Positions 13,231 through 21,339 of a stretch of DNA of 32,267 nt are shown piece after piece. Position numbers and translations under genes: made by a program. The stretch covers positions 1 through 32,267 of the forward strand of contig JAEWJH010000079.1 of NCBI GenBank assembly GCA_023386635.1, read 5' to 3'. Positions within the stretch are counted from its first letter, which is position 1. Each line of letters starts with the position of its first letter. Origin of the DNA: Pseudomonadota bacterium (GTDB lineage Bacteria; Pseudomonadota; Alphaproteobacteria; Rhizobiales; Xanthobacteraceae). Below the pieces are notes generated by a model. It was given only the letters and a program-made list of their open reading frames with translations. It had not been told where the DNA came from and did no database searches.

Positions 13231-15003
13231 GATATATTTGCGCGCGCGCTGCGCCAGCGACCGCGCCATCGATTTGGCCGAGACCGTCTTTTCGTCAGGA
13301 TCGGACAGCCGCAGACCGATGGTGGTGACGCGGCTATCCTTGACCGCATGCGCCAGCAGCGCGATCGGCCCGAGGCGGACGATATCGCCCTGCTTCGCCG
13401 GCCGCTTCAACTCGTTGGCGAAGTGATCGGCAAGCGTCACGCTGGCATGGGCGTCGGCAAGCCGCAGATCGTAGATGTCGGCAAGCGCGCCGAGCGTGGC
13501 GTCGCCCGGCACGAAGAAGTCCGACAGCAGCGCCGGGTCCAGCTTGGGCAGCGGCATGTTGACGAAGTAGCGGTCGAGCGCCTGCGCGCGCTCCGGCGGC
13601 GCCAGCAGATAGACATAATCGCCGGCGCGCACGCCGCCGGCTTCTTCCGGCGTAAAGATCTGCTCGTCGCGCACCACCAGGGTCGGCTTGGCCCAGGACG
13701 GAATCAGACGGCGGCGCAGATAAGGTGAGTTCTCGGCGATGGCGTACCCGACCAGCTCCTTGTCGAGCTGGCCGGGCAGATCAAGTTCGATACGGCGCTG
13801 CTGCCGGTCCGAGCGCGGCAAGGCCACCTGAAATTGTTTCGCAGCCTTAGCGATGGTCCAGCCCTGCACCAGCAGCGAGATCGACACGACCACGAACGCG
13901 ACGTCGAAATAGAGATAGGCTTTCGGCAGACCGACCAGCATCGGGATCGACGCGAGAAAGATGCCGACCGCGCCGCGCAGGCCGACCCACGACACGAACA
14001 GCTTATCGCGGGTCGAGAACCGGAACGGCCACAGGCAGAGAAACACCGCCGCCGGGCGCGCGATGAACATCAGGGTCAGGGCGACGCCGAGCGCCGGCAG
14101 CGCACTGTCCATCAGCCGCTGCGGCCAGACCAGAAGACCGAGCAGCATGAACATCACGATCTGCGCCAGCCAGGTCGCGGCATCGAGAAACACCACCACC
14201 GAGTTGTGCGCGCGCGTCGCCTGATTGCCGACCACGAGACCGGCGAGATAAACGGCGAGGAAGCCCGAGGCGTGCACCGTCTGAGTCAAGCCGAAGATCA
14301 CCAGCGCGCCGACCGCGACGAACGGCGCATGCAGACCCTGCGCGAGACTGAGCCGGTTCAGGACGAACACGATCGCCCGGCCGCCGAGCAGACCTATGAT
14401 GCCGCCGATCACCGCCTCGCGCAGCAGCGACAGCACCATGTCGCCCGCGCTCTGGTGGGTGCCGAGCAGCAACTGGATCAGCACGACGGTGAGGAACACC
14501 GCGAACGGATCGTTAGCCCCGGATTCGACTTCCAGCGTCGCGCCGACGCGCGGACGAAGCCTCAACCCGCGGGCATGGATCAGGAAGAACACCGCCGCCG
14601 CATCGGTCGAGGCGATCACCGAACCGATCAGCAGACCTTCGAGCCAGGTCAGGTCGAGCAGGATGGCCGCGACCGGCGCGGTCAGCGCCGCGGTGATCAG
14701 CACCCCGATGGTCGCTAACATCCCGGCCGGCGCCAGCACGCTGCGGAAGATGGCGAAGCGAGTGCGCAGGCCGCCGTCGAACAGGATCAGGGCCAGCGCC
14801 ACCGATCCGACCGTATAGGCGGTGCTGACGTCGTTGAATTTCAGCCCGCCGGGACCGCCCTCGCCCGCCAGCATGCCGACCATGAGGAAGACGAGCAGCA
14901 ACGGAGCGCCGAACCGCATGGCGATCAGGCTCGACATGATGCCAGCCAGGACCAGCAGGCTGCTGAACAGAATTCCCAGACTGACCGTGTCGAGCGAGCC
15001 CAT
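13216..15003 (-). CDS. NhaP2/CvrA-like K+/H+ antiporter (CPA1)
   Basis: 595 residues. An N-terminal transporter domain of about 12-13 helices (residues 1-400) includes LILFDGGLRTRF, the ion-binding region IGSVIASTDAAAVFFLI and LEVESGANDPFAVFLTVVLI, and the conserved SWVGLRGAVGIFLASIPML. It is followed by a TrkA-C-type regulatory domain (about 410-490: RIELDLPGQLDKELVGYAIA, PEEAGGVRAGDYVYLLAP) and a CorC/HlyC-like C-terminal domain (about 515-580). This order matches NhaP2. It should exchange cytoplasmic K+ or Na+ for protons in the inner membrane. The ATG at 15001-15003 is preceded by GGAGG. The decayed remnant of a different cation antiporter lies just upstream. Confidence 0.92.
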   Translation of the reverse strand: MGSLDTVSLGILFSSLLVLAGIMSSLIAMRFGAPLLLVFLMVGMLAGEGGPGGLKFNDVSTAYTVGSVALALILFDGGLRTRFAIFRSVLAPAGMLATIGVLITAALTAPVAAILLDLTWLEGLLIGSVIASTDAAAVFFLIHARGLRLRPRVGATLEVESGANDPFAVFLTVVLIQLLLGTHQSAGDMVLSLLREAVIGGIIGLLGGRAIVFVLNRLSLAQGLHAPFVAVGALVIFGLTQTVHASGFLAVYLAGLVVGNQATRAHNSVVVFLDAATWLAQIVMFMLLGLLVWPQRLMDSALPALGVALTLMFIARPAAVFLCLWPFRFSTRDKLFVSWVGLRGAVGIFLASIPMLVGLPKAYLYFDVAFVVVSISLLVQGWTIAKAAKQFQVALPRSDRQQRRIELDLPGQLDKELVGYAIAENSPYLRRRLIPSWAKPTLVVRDEQIFTPEEAGGVRAGDYVYLLAPPERAQALDRYFVNMPLPKLDPALLSDFFVPGDATLGALADIYDLRLADAHASVTLADHFANELKRPAKQGDIVRLGPIALLAHAVKDSRVTTIGLRLSDPDEKTVSAKSMARSLAQRARKYILDRP

Positions 15004-15119
15004 GCGGCGTGAACCTCCGTCGCCATTAGGAGGTTCTGATTCGCCGCACGGCAACGATTAATCGCGGCAGGTGCGAAATTTTCGCGAAATTTCTGCGCCG
15101 GCGTGGCGCGCCAGCGCCG

Positions 15120-15410
15120 CTAGGCCGCCGTGGCCGGCGCCGGTGATGCCGGCGGAGCCGGAACGGGTTGCAGCATCGCCCGTGCCATCTCGTTCTCGCC
15201 CATGACCACCGCGCTCGCGCCATGCTTGCGCAGATGCTCGAACTCCTCGTCGGAATGGGCGCGGGCGATGATGCTGAGGCCGGGCTTGAACTGCCGCGCC
15301 TGCTGCACGACGTCGCCGCTTTCGAAGGCATCGGGGATCGCCACGACCAGGCAGCGCGCGGCCGGCAGATTGGTGGCGGCAAGCAGTTCGGGATCGGCGG
15401 CATTGCCGGC
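15120..15410 (-). pseudogene. C-terminal remnant of a CPA2-type (YbaL/KefB-like) cation:proton antiporter
   Basis: The frame from about 15410 down to the TAG at 15120 reads GNAADPELLAATNLPAARCL, VVAIPDAFESGDVVQQARQF, KPGLSIIARAHSDEEFEHLR, KHGASAVVMGENEMARAML and then a Pro/Ala-rich tail. This is the C-terminal half of a TrkA-N (NAD-binding RCK) domain as found at the end of YbaL-type antiporters. Upstream of the GNAADP region the homology stops abruptly; no transporter domain exists. Instead there is a palindromic repeat (15500-15520) and then another gene. It is therefore a 5'-truncated relic. It stands 117 bp upstream of the intact NhaP2-like gene on the same strand. Confidence 0.75.
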
Positions 15411-15499
15411 CCGGCTGTATGCAGCGCGGCGATGCCGCGCAGGCGCGGAGACGGCAGAAGTCAGAAGTCTGGAATGAAGCGAGAGCGGGCGGCATTCTC

Positions 15500-15520
15500 C
15501 CCTCTCCCACAGGGAGAGGG
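15500..15520. repeat. Perfect palindromic repeat at the edge of the antiporter remnant
   Basis: CCCTCTCCC (15500-15508), loop ACA, GGGAGAGGG (15512-15520): a perfect 9-bp stem. Stems of this CTCTCCC-type are a common dispersed intergenic repeat in Bradyrhizobium relatives (from general knowledge). It lies between the DUF849 stop codon and the point where antiporter homology begins, so it may mark the deletion joint. It could also stop transcription of the gene ending at 15585. Confidence 0.7.
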
Positions 15521-15584
15521 TGGTGCACCTCGCAACAGCCGTTTCTATCCGGCCAGACCTGTGAGGTGACTGCGGTGGAAACTG

Positions 15585-16520
15585 CTAGAACGCGACCTTG
15601 TCGCCGCCTTTGAGCTTGAGAATGTCGCGCGCCTCGTCGGGGGTCGCCACATCGAGGCCGAGCCCCTCGATGATCTTGCGCACATTGGTCACCTGCTGCG
15701 CGTTCGACTCGGCAAGCTTGCCGGGGCCGATCCACAGCGAGTCCTCCAGTCCGACGCGGACATTGCCGCCCATCGCCGCCGCCTGTGCCGCGATCGGCAT
15801 CTGCGCGCGGCCGGCGCCGAGCACCGACCAGCGATAGTTCTCCGGCCCGAGCAGGCGATCCGCCGTGCGCTTCATCATCATCACGTCTTCCGGATGCGTG
15901 CCGATGCCGCCGAGGATGCCGAACACCGACTGCACGAACAGCGGCGGCTTGACCAGGCCACGCTCGAGGAAATGCGCGAGGTTATAGAGATGGCCGATGT
16001 CGTAGCACTCGAACTCGAAACGCGTCTCGTTGTCCATGCAGGTGCGCAGCACGAACTCGATATCCTTGAAGGTGTTGCGGAAGATCAGATCCTTGGTGCC
16101 TTCCAGATACGGCCGCTCCCAGTCGTATTTGAACTCCTTGTAGCGGTTGAGCATCGGAAACAGCGCGAAGTTGATCGAGCCCATATTGAGGCTCGCCACT
16201 TCCGGCTTGAACGTGGCCGCCGGGCGAACGCGCTCGTCCACCGTCATGGTCGGCGAGCCGCCTGACGTGAGATTGATCACCACATTGGACTGCTGCTTGA
16301 TGCGCGGCAGGAAGCGCGCGAAAGCCTCCGGCGTCTGGTCCGGCCGCCCTGTCTTGGGGTCGCGCGCATGCAGATGGACGATCGCGGCGCCCGCTTCGGC
16401 CGCGCCGATCGCCGCATCGGCGATCTCGTCCGGCGTCACGGGTAGATAGGGCGACATGGTCGGCGTGTGAATCGCGCCGGTGACGGCGCAGGTGATGATG
16501 ACTTTGCGCGAACTCGCCAT
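15585..16520 (-). CDS. BKACE family enzyme (beta-keto acid cleavage, DUF849)
   Basis: 311 residues, TIM-barrel of the beta-keto acid cleavage family, whose founder is 3-keto-5-aminohexanoate cleavage enzyme Kce. It opens KVIITCAVTGAIHTPTMSPY, has the zinc-binding pair in IVHLHARDP (H49 and H51), followed by FECYDIGHLYNLAHFLERG and GNVRVGLEDSLWIG near the C-terminus with the conserved Glu (about E259). Family members condense a beta-keto acid with acetyl-CoA to give acetoacetate plus a new acyl-CoA; substrates vary widely. No lysine-fermentation or carnitine genes are near, so the substrate is open. The start is the ATG at 16518-16520, where homology begins. It is divergent from the EamA permease at 16571. 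Confidence 0.9.
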   Translation of the reverse strand: MASSRKVIITCAVTGAIHTPTMSPYLPVTPDEIADAAIGAAEAGAAIVHLHARDPKTGRPDQTPEAFARFLPRIKQQSNVVINLTSGGSPTMTVDERVRPAATFKPEVASLNMGSINFALFPMLNRYKEFKYDWERPYLEGTKDLIFRNTFKDIEFVLRTCMDNETRFEFECYDIGHLYNLAHFLERGLVKPPLFVQSVFGILGGIGTHPEDVMMMKRTADRLLGPENYRWSVLGAGRAQMPIAAQAAAMGGNVRVGLEDSLWIGPGKLAESNAQQVTNVRKIIEGLGLDVATPDEARDILKLKGGDKVAF

Positions 16521-16570
16521 GGTGAAGGTTCCGATATGCATTCCGGCGAGGCAGCCTTCGCCTCCGCGGA

Positions 16571-17539
16571 TTGGACCAAGCCGCGATCCTAGAGTATCAG
16601 CCGACGGGTCGTCACCCCGCTCAACCCATATTGCGGTCCGGCTTGTCACTCGCGCCCACGCCATCCCGTCCCGACCTGCTGCTCGGCCTGCTGTGTGGCG
16701 GGCTGGCCGCGCTCGGCTGGGCCGTGGGCTTTGTCTGGGCCAAGCACGGCATCGAGATCGGATTTCATCCGGCGGACCTGATCGTCCACCGCTTTGCGTG
16801 GAGCGGGCTGGCGATGCTGCCGTTCGTCATGCGGGCGGGGCTGCGCGATCTGGCCGGCATCGGCTGGCTGCGCGGCTTGGCACTCACCGTGTTCGCCGGA
16901 CCGCCGCAGTCGATGCTCGCCTATAGCGGCTTCATCCTGGTGCCGCTCGGCCACGGCACGGTGATCCAGCCGGCCTGCGCGACGTTGAGCGGCCTGCTGC
17001 TGGCGAGCCTGTTTCTCGGCGAGCGGCTGTCGCCCTGGCGGATCGTCGGCGCACTGATCATCGTCACCGGGCTGATCGTGTTCGGCATCGAGGCAGTCAC
17101 CACCATCGGCGCGCATGGCATCGGCGGCGACCTGCTGTTCGTCAGCGCCGGTCTGTCATGGGCGATCTTCGGCACGCTTCTGCGACACTGGCGCGTGCCG
17201 GGCATGCAGGGCGCGCTGGTGGTCGGCTGCCTGTCGGTCCTGCTCTTCGTGCCGGCTTATCTGCTGATCGCCGGCTACGAGCATCTGATCGCGCTCGGCT
17301 GGCGGGAGAATCTCACCCAGGCGGTGGTTCAGGGACTGTGCGCCGGCGTGGCGCCGATCTATTTGTTTGGCCGCGCCGTGGTGCTGCTCGGGGCGGGCCG
17401 CGCCGGGACCTTCACCGCGCTGGTCCCCGGCTTCTCGCTGCTGATCGGCTATGCCGCGCTCGGGATCGTGCCGAGCTTGCCGCAAGTCATCGGCCTCGTC
17501 ATCGTGATGATCGGTTTCCAGTTCGTGGTCAGGCGCTAG
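16571..17539 (+). CDS. EamA/DMT-family permease (start uncertain)
   Basis: Up to 322 residues with about ten hydrophobic helices in two EamA repeats, e.g. LLCGGLAALGWAVGFVWAKH, then SGLLLASLFLGERLSPWRIV closing repeat one, and GTFTALVPGFSLLIGYAALG in repeat two. DMT permeases export metabolites such as amino acids or nucleosides. No ATG exists before the first helix; possible starts are TTG at 16571, 16631 or 16643, none with a strong ribosome site, so the true N-terminus is probably shorter than given. It is divergent from the BKACE gene, with only 50 bp between, and may export a related compound, though this is only inference. Confidence 0.82.
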   Translation: MDQAAILEYQPTGRHPAQPILRSGLSLAPTPSRPDLLLGLLCGGLAALGWAVGFVWAKHGIEIGFHPADLIVHRFAWSGLAMLPFVMRAGLRDLAGIGWLRGLALTVFAGPPQSMLAYSGFILVPLGHGTVIQPACATLSGLLLASLFLGERLSPWRIVGALIIVTGLIVFGIEAVTTIGAHGIGGDLLFVSAGLSWAIFGTLLRHWRVPGMQGALVVGCLSVLLFVPAYLLIAGYEHLIALGWRENLTQAVVQGLCAGVAPIYLFGRAVVLLGAGRAGTFTALVPGFSLLIGYAALGIVPSLPQVIGLVIVMIGFQFVVRR

Positions 17540-17594
17540 CCAACCGCCTGGCGCTCCCGGGCTGTGCCATGCCCCTGCCGCATTGAGCGGCGAC

Positions 17595-17620
17595 CACGGC
17601 CCCATTGTTCCATGGCCGTG
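17595..17620. terminator. Stem-loop after the EamA permease gene
   Basis: CACGGCC (17595-17601) and GGCCGTG (17614-17620) can pair around a 12-nt loop, 56 bp after the permease stop and 46 bp before the next start. There is no U-tract, so termination is only possible. Confidence 0.3.
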
Positions 17621-17665
17621 CATCGCCAGGCCGAATCATTGTCTTATCCCGCGACGGGGCGCACG

Positions 17666-19090
17666 ATGGATTTCTCCGATTTCAATGACGCATTAGCGGC
17701 GCTGCTGCAGGCGGCGCGGCTGACGCTGCGCACCGAATTGACGTCGATCTGGCTGCCCGTGCAGTTGGGTCTGATCGGGCTCGCCGTGGTGATGGCATTG
17801 GCGATCGCCTCGGCGCTGCGCAACCGCGCGGGCCTCATGGCGGCGACGGCGAAGTGGCCGCCGTTCCTGCGCCTGATCTTGCGAGCCATCGCCAAGCATC
17901 TCGCCGTCATCGCCTTCATCATCGTGCTGATGGCGATCCGGGCGGCGCTGCGCACCGACGTGTTCGAGGCTCGCACTTATCTGCTGCGGGTCGCGATCGG
18001 CCTGACGACGGCATGGGTGATGATCAACATCCTCGCCAGCGTCATCCATAACCAGTTCGTCAACCGCATCGTCGCCGTGTCCGCCTGGACCATCGCGGCC
18101 CTGAGCATCCTGCAACTGCTGGAGCCGGTGACCAGCAGCCTCGACTCCATGGCGATCGTGGTCGGCGGCCTGCGCATCACGCCGCTGCTGGTGGTCAAGA
18201 CCACTGCGCTGCTGGCGGTCGCGCTGTGGGCCAGCAATGCGGTCAGCAATTTCCTCGACCGGCGGCTGCAGCATTTCGCAGACCTGACGCCGTCTATCCA
18301 GGTGCTGATCGGCAAGCTGATCCGAATCTTGCTGATGACGCTCACTGTCATCATCGTGCTGAGTTCGATGGGCATCGACCTCTCGGTGCTGGCGCTGTTC
18401 TCCGGCGCGGTCGGCGTCGGTCTCGGTTTCGGCCTGCAGAAAATCGTGTCGAACCTTGTCAGCGGCATCATCCTGCTCGCGGACAAATCGGTGAAGCCCG
18501 GCGACATCATCTCGGTCGGCGACCATTTCGGCCGGGTCAGCAATATGGGCGCGCGCTACACCTCGGTCGACACCCGCGACGGCCGCGAATATCTGATCCC
18601 GAACGAGGACTTCATCACCCAGCGCGTCGCCAACTGGACCTATTCCAGCGATCTGGTGCGGCTGTCGGTGACGTTCAACTCGACCTATGACAGCGATCCG
18701 CGCGAGGCGCAGAGCGCCGCCGTCGATGCGGCCCTGAGCGTCGAGCGCGTGATCAAGAAGCCCGCCCCGGTCTGCATGCTGAGTGCGTTCGGCTCGACCT
18801 CGATCGAATACGAGATGTGGTTCTGGATCCGCGATCCGGCCGGCGGCATCACCAATGTGAAGAGCGACGTGCTGCTCGCGTTGTGGGATCAGCTTGCCGG
18901 CAAGGGCGTGAAGATTCCGAAGCCGGGGCCGGCGCGAGTGATCTACGAAATGGCATCGAGCGCGCCGCCGGCGCCGCCCTCGCCGGTGCGCGAGGACGAG
19001 CCGGGCCCGCCATCGGACGAGACCGACGCGGGGAAATCGGACGCCGCATCAGAGCCGAAGGACCGCCCGCGTTTTCTGCCGCGCGGATAG
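17666..19090 (+). CDS. MscS-family mechanosensitive channel
   Basis: 474 residues. Several hydrophobic helices fill residues 15-290 (e.g. LPVQLGLIGLAVVMALAIAS, HLAVIAFIIVLMAIRAAL). The pore helix is clear in LALFSGAVGVGLGFGLQKIV (Gly/Ala packing) followed by SNLVSGIILLADKSVKPGDI, then the beta domain IISVGDHFGRVSNMGARYTS and DGREYLIPNEDFITQRVANW. The MscS C-terminal domain runs to about 430. The last 45 residues are a Pro/Asp/Glu-rich disordered tail (PPAPPSPVREDEPGPPSDET). It should open under membrane tension to release solutes. The start is the ATG at 17666; an in-frame extension upstream lacks hydrophobic or family sequence. Confidence 0.92.
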   Translation: MDFSDFNDALAALLQAARLTLRTELTSIWLPVQLGLIGLAVVMALAIASALRNRAGLMAATAKWPPFLRLILRAIAKHLAVIAFIIVLMAIRAALRTDVFEARTYLLRVAIGLTTAWVMINILASVIHNQFVNRIVAVSAWTIAALSILQLLEPVTSSLDSMAIVVGGLRITPLLVVKTTALLAVALWASNAVSNFLDRRLQHFADLTPSIQVLIGKLIRILLMTLTVIIVLSSMGIDLSVLALFSGAVGVGLGFGLQKIVSNLVSGIILLADKSVKPGDIISVGDHFGRVSNMGARYTSVDTRDGREYLIPNEDFITQRVANWTYSSDLVRLSVTFNSTYDSDPREAQSAAVDAALSVERVIKKPAPVCMLSAFGSTSIEYEMWFWIRDPAGGITNVKSDVLLALWDQLAGKGVKIPKPGPARVIYEMASSAPPAPPSPVREDEPGPPSDETDAGKSDAASEPKDRPRFLPRG

Positions 19091-19111
19091 CGCAGCGCTG
19101 TCACGCCGCCT

Positions 19112-20296
19112 TCACGTTGAGAATTTTCGGCTCGACAGGAAATCGCGCATGCGCTCCAGCGCCTTGCGGATATTGTCGGCGGAGTTGGCGTAAGAAAGCC
19201 GCAGATAGCCTTCGCCGAGGATGCCGAAATCCGGCCCGCCGATCACCGCGACGCCGGTCTCATCGAGTAGCGCGGAGGCCAGCGCCTTTGCCTTCCAGCC
19301 GGTGCGGCCGATATTCGGAAACGCATAGAACGCGCCTTTCGGCGTGATGCACGACACGCCCGGCAGCGTGTTCAAGCCTTCGACCACCAGCTTCCGCCGC
19401 ACATCGAACTCGGCGATCATGCGCACGACCGCATCCTGCGGCCCTTGCAGCGCGGCGAGGCCGGCATATTGCGCCGAGGCATTGACGCAGGAGTGCAGAT
19501 TGACGGCGAGCTTGCGCGCATAGTCGTAGAGCTTGCCCGGAAACACCGCATAGCCGAGCCGCCAGCCGGTCATGGCGTAGGTCTTCGACCAGCCGTTTAG
19601 CAGGATCAGCCGGTCGCGGATCGACGGATACGACAGCAGCGTGATGTGACGCTCGCCGTCATAGGTCATGTGATCGTAGATCTCGTCCGACATCACGCAG
19701 ACGTCCGGCCATTTCTCGAGGCCGGCGACGAGCTTGTCGATCTCCGCCTTCGGCGTGACGCCGCCGGTCGGATTGGCCGGCGAGTTGAGGACGAGGAGCC
19801 GTGTCTGCGACGTGATCAAGGACAGTGTCTCCTCCGCCGAGAACGCGAAGCCGTTCTCCTCGCGGATCGGCACCGGCACCGGCGTCGCGCCGGTGAACTC
19901 GATCATCGAGCGATAGATCGGGAAGCCGGGATCGGGATAGAGAATCTCCGCGCCCGGTTCGCCAAACATCAGGATCGCCATGAACATGGTCGGCTTGCCG
20001 CCGGGCATGATCATCACGCTATCCGGCGACACCTCGACCGCGTAGCGCTTGTGCAGGTCGGCGGCCACCGCCTCGCGCAGCGGCGGAATGCCGGTCGCCG
20101 GCGTATAGCCGTGATGCCCGTCGCGCAGCGCCTTGATCGCCGCCTCGACGATGAAGTCCGGCGTGCGGAAATCCGGCTGCCCGATGCCGAGATTGATCAC
20201 GTCGCGGCCCTGCGCCGCGAGCGCATTGGCGCGTGCCAGCACGGCAAACGCGTTCTCTTCTCCGATGCGGTCGAACGCGGCGATGGTTTTCAGCAT
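19112..20296 (-). CDS. Class I PLP-dependent aminotransferase (AspC-like)
   Basis: 394 residues, fold type I aminotransferase. Landmarks are VINLGIGQPDFRTPDFIVEA near the N-terminus, HHGYTPATGIPPLREAVAAD, LVLNSPANPTGGV (substrate carboxylate-binding Asn-Pro), VMSDEIYDHMTY (Asp and Tyr that hold PLP), NGWSKTYAMTGWRLGYAV with the PLP lysine at K238, and YLRLSYANS with the conserved Arg. It transfers an amino group between an amino acid and 2-oxoglutarate or a similar acceptor; specificity cannot be read off. The ATG at 20294-20296 has GGAG 6 nt upstream. The K+-channel-like gene ends 54 bp upstream on the same strand. Confidence 0.93.
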   Translation of the reverse strand: MLKTIAAFDRIGEENAFAVLARANALAAQGRDVINLGIGQPDFRTPDFIVEAAIKALRDGHHGYTPATGIPPLREAVAADLHKRYAVEVSPDSVMIMPGGKPTMFMAILMFGEPGAEILYPDPGFPIYRSMIEFTGATPVPVPIREENGFAFSAEETLSLITSQTRLLVLNSPANPTGGVTPKAEIDKLVAGLEKWPDVCVMSDEIYDHMTYDGERHITLLSYPSIRDRLILLNGWSKTYAMTGWRLGYAVFPGKLYDYARKLAVNLHSCVNASAQYAGLAALQGPQDAVVRMIAEFDVRRKLVVEGLNTLPGVSCITPKGAFYAFPNIGRTGWKAKALASALLDETGVAVIGGPDFGILGEGYLRLSYANSADNIRKALERMRDFLSSRKFST

Positions 20297-20349
20297 GACA
20301 GGCTCCAGCGGCGGAACGGCCGAGATTAACCGGCTCGCACCGGACGACG

Positions 20350-20811
20350 TCAACGCCGCCGTTTGCGGCGGCCACCCAATCGCGGGCGCTGCTCGAACTG
20401 CACCTCGGCCATCCGCATGACCTCGAAGATGATGGCCACCGACCAGCCGATCAGCAGCAGACCATTGAGCGCCGTCACCGGGCCGATCAGCCGCTGGCCG
20501 GTGCCCGGCACGGCGTCGCCATAACCAAGCGCGGTGTAATTCTCGAACGCGAATTCGAACGAATTGACGTTCGGCGCGATGATGCCGGCAAAATCATAGA
20601 ACGCGGCCCACAGCGCGATCTCCAGCACATGGGCGATCATCAGCGCGACCATGGTCACGGTGAGCAGCGGGATCAGCCGGCCGACCACATGCAGATGACC
20701 GGTCCGGCGCGCGATGCGCGCGGTCGCCACCACGATGCCCGCCGTCATCACGGCATGCACGGTGAAGCTCGCCAGGCTGACGAGGGCAGAGGCCGCGAGT
20801 TGTCCGAGCAT
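20350..20811 (-). CDS. Small K+-channel-like membrane protein (ion channel pore domain)
   Basis: 153 residues with about four hydrophobic segments (residues 5-30, 45-78, 105-128 plus the pore helix). The pore loop FEFAFENYTALGYGDAVPG (residues 85-103) matches the K+-channel selectivity filter TxxGYGD, followed by a closing helix NGLLLIGWSVAIIFEVMRM and a basic tail QRPRLGGRRKRRR. It should form a tetrameric channel in the inner membrane. The filter reads T-A-L-G-Y-G-D, where most K+ channels have Thr-Val before GYG. The start is the ATG at 20809-20811, with GGGAAG upstream. No ligand-binding or RCK domain is attached. It is co-directional with the small exported protein upstream and the aminotransferase downstream. 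Confidence 0.82.
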   Translation of the reverse strand: MLGQLAASALVSLASFTVHAVMTAGIVVATARIARRTGHLHVVGRLIPLLTVTMVALMIAHVLEIALWAAFYDFAGIIAPNVNSFEFAFENYTALGYGDAVPGTGQRLIGPVTALNGLLLIGWSVAIIFEVMRMAEVQFEQRPRLGGRRKRRR

Positions 20812-20874
20812 GCCGGCAGACTTCCCAGTTGCGGCGCGCAGTTCAACCGACCCGCCGGCGAAAAGCAATCGCTC

Positions 20875-21159
20875 TCAATTGCCCTCGCCGCCGAACACCG
20901 AACCGGGATCCCGCAGCAGCATCTGTCGGATGAACGGGTCGGGATCGTCGCCCAGATACTTGCCCCCGAAGGTGATCGGACCGCGCATGAACAGACTTTC
21001 GTCGCGATAGCGCGCCGGACCGGGCGGTACGACACGGTGCTGGCGCGCCTCGCGATGCGGCTTGCGGCGCGCCGCCGCATCCGCCGGTAAGGACATCAGG
21101 ATCATCGCGGGGATCAGGGCCAGCGCCGCGCATACCGGCCAGGGCCTCATTGCTGTCAT
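20875..21159 (-). CDS. Small exported protein of unknown function
   Basis: 94 residues. Residues 1-28 are a likely signal peptide (MTAMRPWPVCAALALIPAMI, then LMSLPADAAA). The mature part is rich in Arg and His at first (RRKPHREARQHR), then VPPGPARYRDESLFMRGPIT and FGGKYLGDDPDPFIRQMLLR. I do not recognise a characterised family. The ATG at 21157-21159 is well supported by GGAGG 5 nt upstream; a longer frame has no ribosome site. It ends 63 bp before the K+-channel-like gene start and may share its transcript. Strong translation signals and a clean signal peptide argue it is real. Confidence 0.7.
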   Translation of the reverse strand: MTAMRPWPVCAALALIPAMILMSLPADAAARRKPHREARQHRVVPPGPARYRDESLFMRGPITFGGKYLGDDPDPFIRQMLLRDPGSVFGGEGN

Positions 21160-21339
21160 CGTCGCCTCCTTGCGGCAGCCGCCGTTGGCGCCTACCGGGA
21201 AGAACAACGCAGACCGCCCGATCCATTCCGGTTTGCGCAAATTTTATGCCGCGCGAACCGCATGCCGCCTGCGCACAATGGACCCGTGGAACCGTCGCGC
21301 GGAACCGTCTAGCGTGCCCGTCATCACCGGGAATCGACC

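Noticed and set aside
13834..14718. Long plus-strand frame of 294 codons inside the antiporter gene
   Set aside because: It is a charge-rich shadow of the NhaP2-like gene, which has full domain support; high GC keeps antisense frames open.
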